NCBI RefSeq assembly: GCF_016879755.1
Contig: NZ_WOFU01000011.1
Span: forward strand, 1-64,000
Source of the DNA: Bacillus sp. B15-48
Lineage (GTDB): Bacteria; Bacillota; Bacilli; Bacillales; Cytobacillaceae
DNA: 64,000 nucleotides
Direction of reading: 5' to 3'
A model generated the notes under the pieces. That model was not told where the DNA came from and did not search any database. It saw only the letters and a program-made list of their open reading frames with translations. A program made the position numbers and the translations under genes. Shown here piece by piece: positions 62,252 to 64,000 of the stretch. The stretch's first letter is position 1. The number at the start of each line of letters is the position of its first letter.

Positions 62252-62299
62252 TTTTTATTTCCTCCTAGAATTGTGGTTTTAGCGGAATAACCTCCCACT

Positions 62300-62420
62300 T
62301 AGAAAGGCGTAAGTGCCTCGTTCAGCCCCGACAAGCGCTGGAGGACCAGCCAGTAAAGTCGTTCTTTGACTTTATTGGCTGGGCCGAAGTGTCTCGAGGG
62401 GCTAGGCACTGGAGCCAGAC
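62300..62420 (-). repeat. GC-rich structured repeat element in the rplK-rplA gap
   Basis: AGTGCCT (62312) plus AGCCCC (62324) pair with GGGGCT (62398) plus AGGCACT (62404), enclosing a 15-bp hairpin CCAGCCAGTAAAGTC/GACTTTATTGGCTGG (62346-62382). Base composition differs from the neighbours. From memory, similar segments recur between genes in other Bacillaceae, so it may be a dispersed repeat; no protein is encoded. Confidence 0.6.
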
Positions 62421-62493
62421 AATCAGAACAGGCGGATGCGCCTTATTCTGCGCCGCAGCCATGTAAGCTGAATCCCTCAGCTTCGCCAGACAG

Positions 62494-62531
62494 ATAAAAG
62501 GTTGCGAGAGAAACAGTTCATCATCGCAACC
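62494..62531 (-). terminator. terminator-like hairpin between rplK and rplA
   Basis: GGTTGCGA/TCGCAACC, 8-bp perfect stem, followed on the minus strand by TTTTATCTG. It would partly uncouple rplA from rplK. Confidence 0.6.
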
Positions 62532-62553
62532 TTATCATCCCTAACATCAACAA

Positions 62554-62979
62554 TTAGTCCTCAATCGTGATACCCATACTGCGGGCAGTACCTTCAACCA
62601 TACGCATAGCTGATTCTACATCTGCTGCGTTTAGGTCAGGCATTTTTTGCTCCGCAATCTCGCGTACTTTATCACGCTTGACTGTTGCTACTTTATTACG
62701 GTTTGGTTCACCAGAACCAGACTGAATTCCAGCTGCTACTTTTAATAGAACAGCAGCAGGAGGAGTTTTCGTAATAAATGTAAATGAACGGTCTTCAAAC
62801 ACCGTGATTTCAACAGGAATGATCAAACCAGCTTGATCAGCTGTACGTGCGTTAAACTCTTTACAGAATCCCATGATATTCACACCTGCTTGACCTAGTG
62901 CAGGACCAACCGGCGGAGCTGGATTTGCTTTCCCAGCTGGGATTTGTAATTTAACAATCTTAATTACTTTTTTAGCCAC
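62554..62979 (-). CDS. rplK: 50S ribosomal protein L11
   Basis: 141 residues from GTG at 62977-62979 (then [20 protein letters not shown]), 8 bases after AAGGAGG; this matches the usual length. The upstream GTG at 62988 overlaps the ribosome-site spacing. L11 binds the GTPase centre and is needed for RelA activation. KPPAAVLLK-type segment ([15 protein letters not shown]) is conserved. Confidence 0.97.
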   Translation of the reverse strand: MAKKVIKIVKLQIPAGKANPAPPVGPALGQAGVNIMGFCKEFNARTADQAGLIIPVEITVFEDRSFTFITKTPPAAVLLKVAAGIQSGSGEPNRNKVATVKRDKVREIAEQKMPDLNAADVESAMRMVEGTARSMGITIED

Positions 62980-63105
62980 GAGACACACCTCCTTAAAGTC
63001 CGTGATGTGGTAATAGGGATTTCCCCTCCCACTCAGCGCAGTCTTTATTTAAATAAAGAACATATTTTATATGTTTGCCTCTCATGAGACATACTGACCT
63101 TAGAA

Positions 63106-63134
63106 ATACTACCACTTTTTAATTTGATTTTCAA
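63106..63134 (-). promoter_or_regulatory. possible promoter of rplK
   Basis: TTGAAA (63129-63134), 17-base spacer, TAGTAT (63106-63111) just after the nusG stop. An 18-bp palindrome TCTTTATTTAAATAAAGA lies in the leader (63042-63059). Confidence 0.5.
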
Positions 63135-63135
63135 G

Positions 63136-63669
63136 TTATAATTTTTTAATTTGCGAAAATTCCAGTTCAACTGGGGTATCTCTTCCGAACATATTAACAA
63201 GTACTTTTAGCTTTCCTTTATCTTTGTCGATTTCTTCAATAATTCCGGTGAAATTCGCAAAAGGCCCTTCATTTACTTGGACTGTTTCATTTAGTTCAAA
63301 ATCAACATCAACCCTTACTTCATCTACACCCATGCGTTTTAGAATCATCGCTACTTCTTCAGGAAGTAACGGGGTTGGCTTCGAACCATGGCCAGAAGAG
63401 CCTACAAAACCAGTCACTCCAGGAGTGTTTCTTACAACATACCATGAATCATCGGTCATGATTAATTCCACAAGTACATAACCAGGGAATGTTTTCCTTT
63501 TCACAACTTTCTTTTTTCCATTTTTAAAATCAGTTTCTTCGTCTTCAGGTACAATGACTCGAAAAATTTTGTCCTGCATACCCATTGATTCTACTCGTTT
63601 TTCTAAATTCGTCTTCACCTTATTCTCATACCCAGAATATGTATGAACAACATACCAGTTCTTTTCCAT
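63136..63669 (-). CDS. nusG: transcription elongation/termination factor NusG
   Basis: 177 residues: NGN domain (MEKNWYVVHTYSGYENKVKT, FPGYVLVELIMTD) and C-terminal KOW (VNEGPFANFTGIIEEIDKDK). In Bacillus it also stimulates pausing at T-rich non-template DNA. Start ATG follows GGGAGGGACGG. Confidence 0.98.
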   Translation of the reverse strand: MEKNWYVVHTYSGYENKVKTNLEKRVESMGMQDKIFRVIVPEDEETDFKNGKKKVVKRKTFPGYVLVELIMTDDSWYVVRNTPGVTGFVGSSGHGSKPTPLLPEEVAMILKRMGVDEVRVDVDFELNETVQVNEGPFANFTGIIEEIDKDKGKLKVLVNMFGRDTPVELEFSQIKKL

Positions 63670-63780
63670 TACAGAGGACTGTACGTCCGTCCCTCCCTTT
63701 TTTGCTAATAGAAAAGTAGAACTTCCTGAAAACCCTACAATCCTAACGCATTACAAATAGATTCCTGTCTTTATTAGCAA

Positions 63781-63808
63781 ACAAAAAACCCGATAATCGG
63801 GCTTTTGT
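63781..63808 (-). terminator. terminator between secE and nusG
   Basis: ACAAAAGCCCGA-tta-TCGGGTTTTTTGT on the minus strand; a short stem with a T-run that would attenuate nusG. Confidence 0.7.
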
Positions 63809-63855
63809 AAAAACTTCCTGCGTTTATTTTCCATTATACCATGAGAACTCTGTTG

Positions 63856-64000
63856 TTATTCAAGAATTAAACGAATCAATTCAGAAATTCCTAAATCTAC
63901 AACTGAAAAAAATAAAGCCATAAACAGGACGGTCGCTAACACGACTATTGTATATCGACCGAGCTCTTTCCGTTTTGGCCAGCTGACTTTTTTCATTTCA
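63856..64000 (-). CDS. secE: preprotein translocase subunit SecE (5' truncated by window)
   Basis: The last 48 codons are visible: EMKKVSWPKRKELGRYTIVV, a single membrane helix (LATVLFMALFFSVV) and DLGISELIRLILE, stop at 63856-63858. Only the first few residues are beyond the right edge. SecE clamps SecY in the translocon. The order secE-nusG-rplK is the standard one. Confidence 0.93.
   Translation of the reverse strand, partial: EMKKVSWPKRKELGRYTIVVLATVLFMALFFSVVDLGISELIRLILE

Overview
The window is chromosomal DNA from an endospore-forming Bacillaceae bacterium (low-GC Firmicute). The evidence is the Bacillus-type gene order, the sporulation and germination genes (pdaB, kbaA, gerD, cwlD, ybaK), strong AGGAGG ribosome binding sites, and ribosomal and RNA polymerase proteins that read almost like those of B. 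subtilis. Almost all core genes lie on the minus strand, so the order of transcription runs from high to low coordinates. The species cannot be fixed from the sequence alone.

Layout. 1-350: 5' end of a 16S rRNA gene with boxA and two tandem rrn promoters. 0.35-5.4 kb: the conserved pdaB, kbaA, gerD, salA, cwlD, ybaK block. 5.6-8.6 kb: a TRAP transporter (periplasmic-type lipoprotein plus two membrane proteins). 8.65-20.6 kb: a minus-strand catabolic cluster (two metallo-beta-lactamase-fold hydrolases, alpha/beta hydrolase, FAD monooxygenase, two-subunit CoA transferase, CocE-type hydrolase, DUF35 protein, thiolase-like protein and two phosphotriesterase-family proteins) with a strong promoter followed by a perfect CcpA (cre) site. 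20.7-22.1 kb: a GTAC-centred repeat array, a frameshifted thioredoxin-fold lipoprotein and an IS4-type transposase scrap. 22.13-26.33 kb: GC-rich DNA of actinobacterial character, with a broken mycothiol-ligase (mshC) fragment, a beta-helix lipoprotein and a GH3 glycosidase whose signal peptide is AT-rich. 26.75-27.12 kb: a decayed tyrosine integrase. In B. subtilis rpsI and ybaK lie close together, so 5.4-27.1 kb looks like a composite insertion.

27.2-46.4 kb is the S10-spc-alpha supercluster followed by ecfA1-ecfA2-ecfT, truA, rplM and rpsI; map between adk and infA is reduced to a remnant. 46.4-47.2 kb is a gene-free gap with a second GTAC array of strict 41-42 bp period. 47.3-64 kb is the str and rif clusters: tuf, fusA, rpsG, rpsL, the L7Ae-like gene, rpoC, rpoB, an rRNA methyltransferase, rplL, rplJ (with L10 leader and attenuator), rplA, rplK, nusG and partial secE.

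How the parts work together. The core supplies ribosome, RNA polymerase, Sec translocon and elongation factors. The island probably imports an organic acid by the TRAP system and degrades an ester, lactone or cyclic substrate through CoA thioesters under catabolite repression; the substrate cannot be named from the sequence. Strongest leads for new biology: the two phased GTAC arrays, the thiolase-like/DUF35 pair lacking thiolase cysteines, the metal-ligand-free phosphotriesterase paralogue beside an intact one, the actinobacterial fragment, and a three-way-junction RNA with a terminator before ecfA1.
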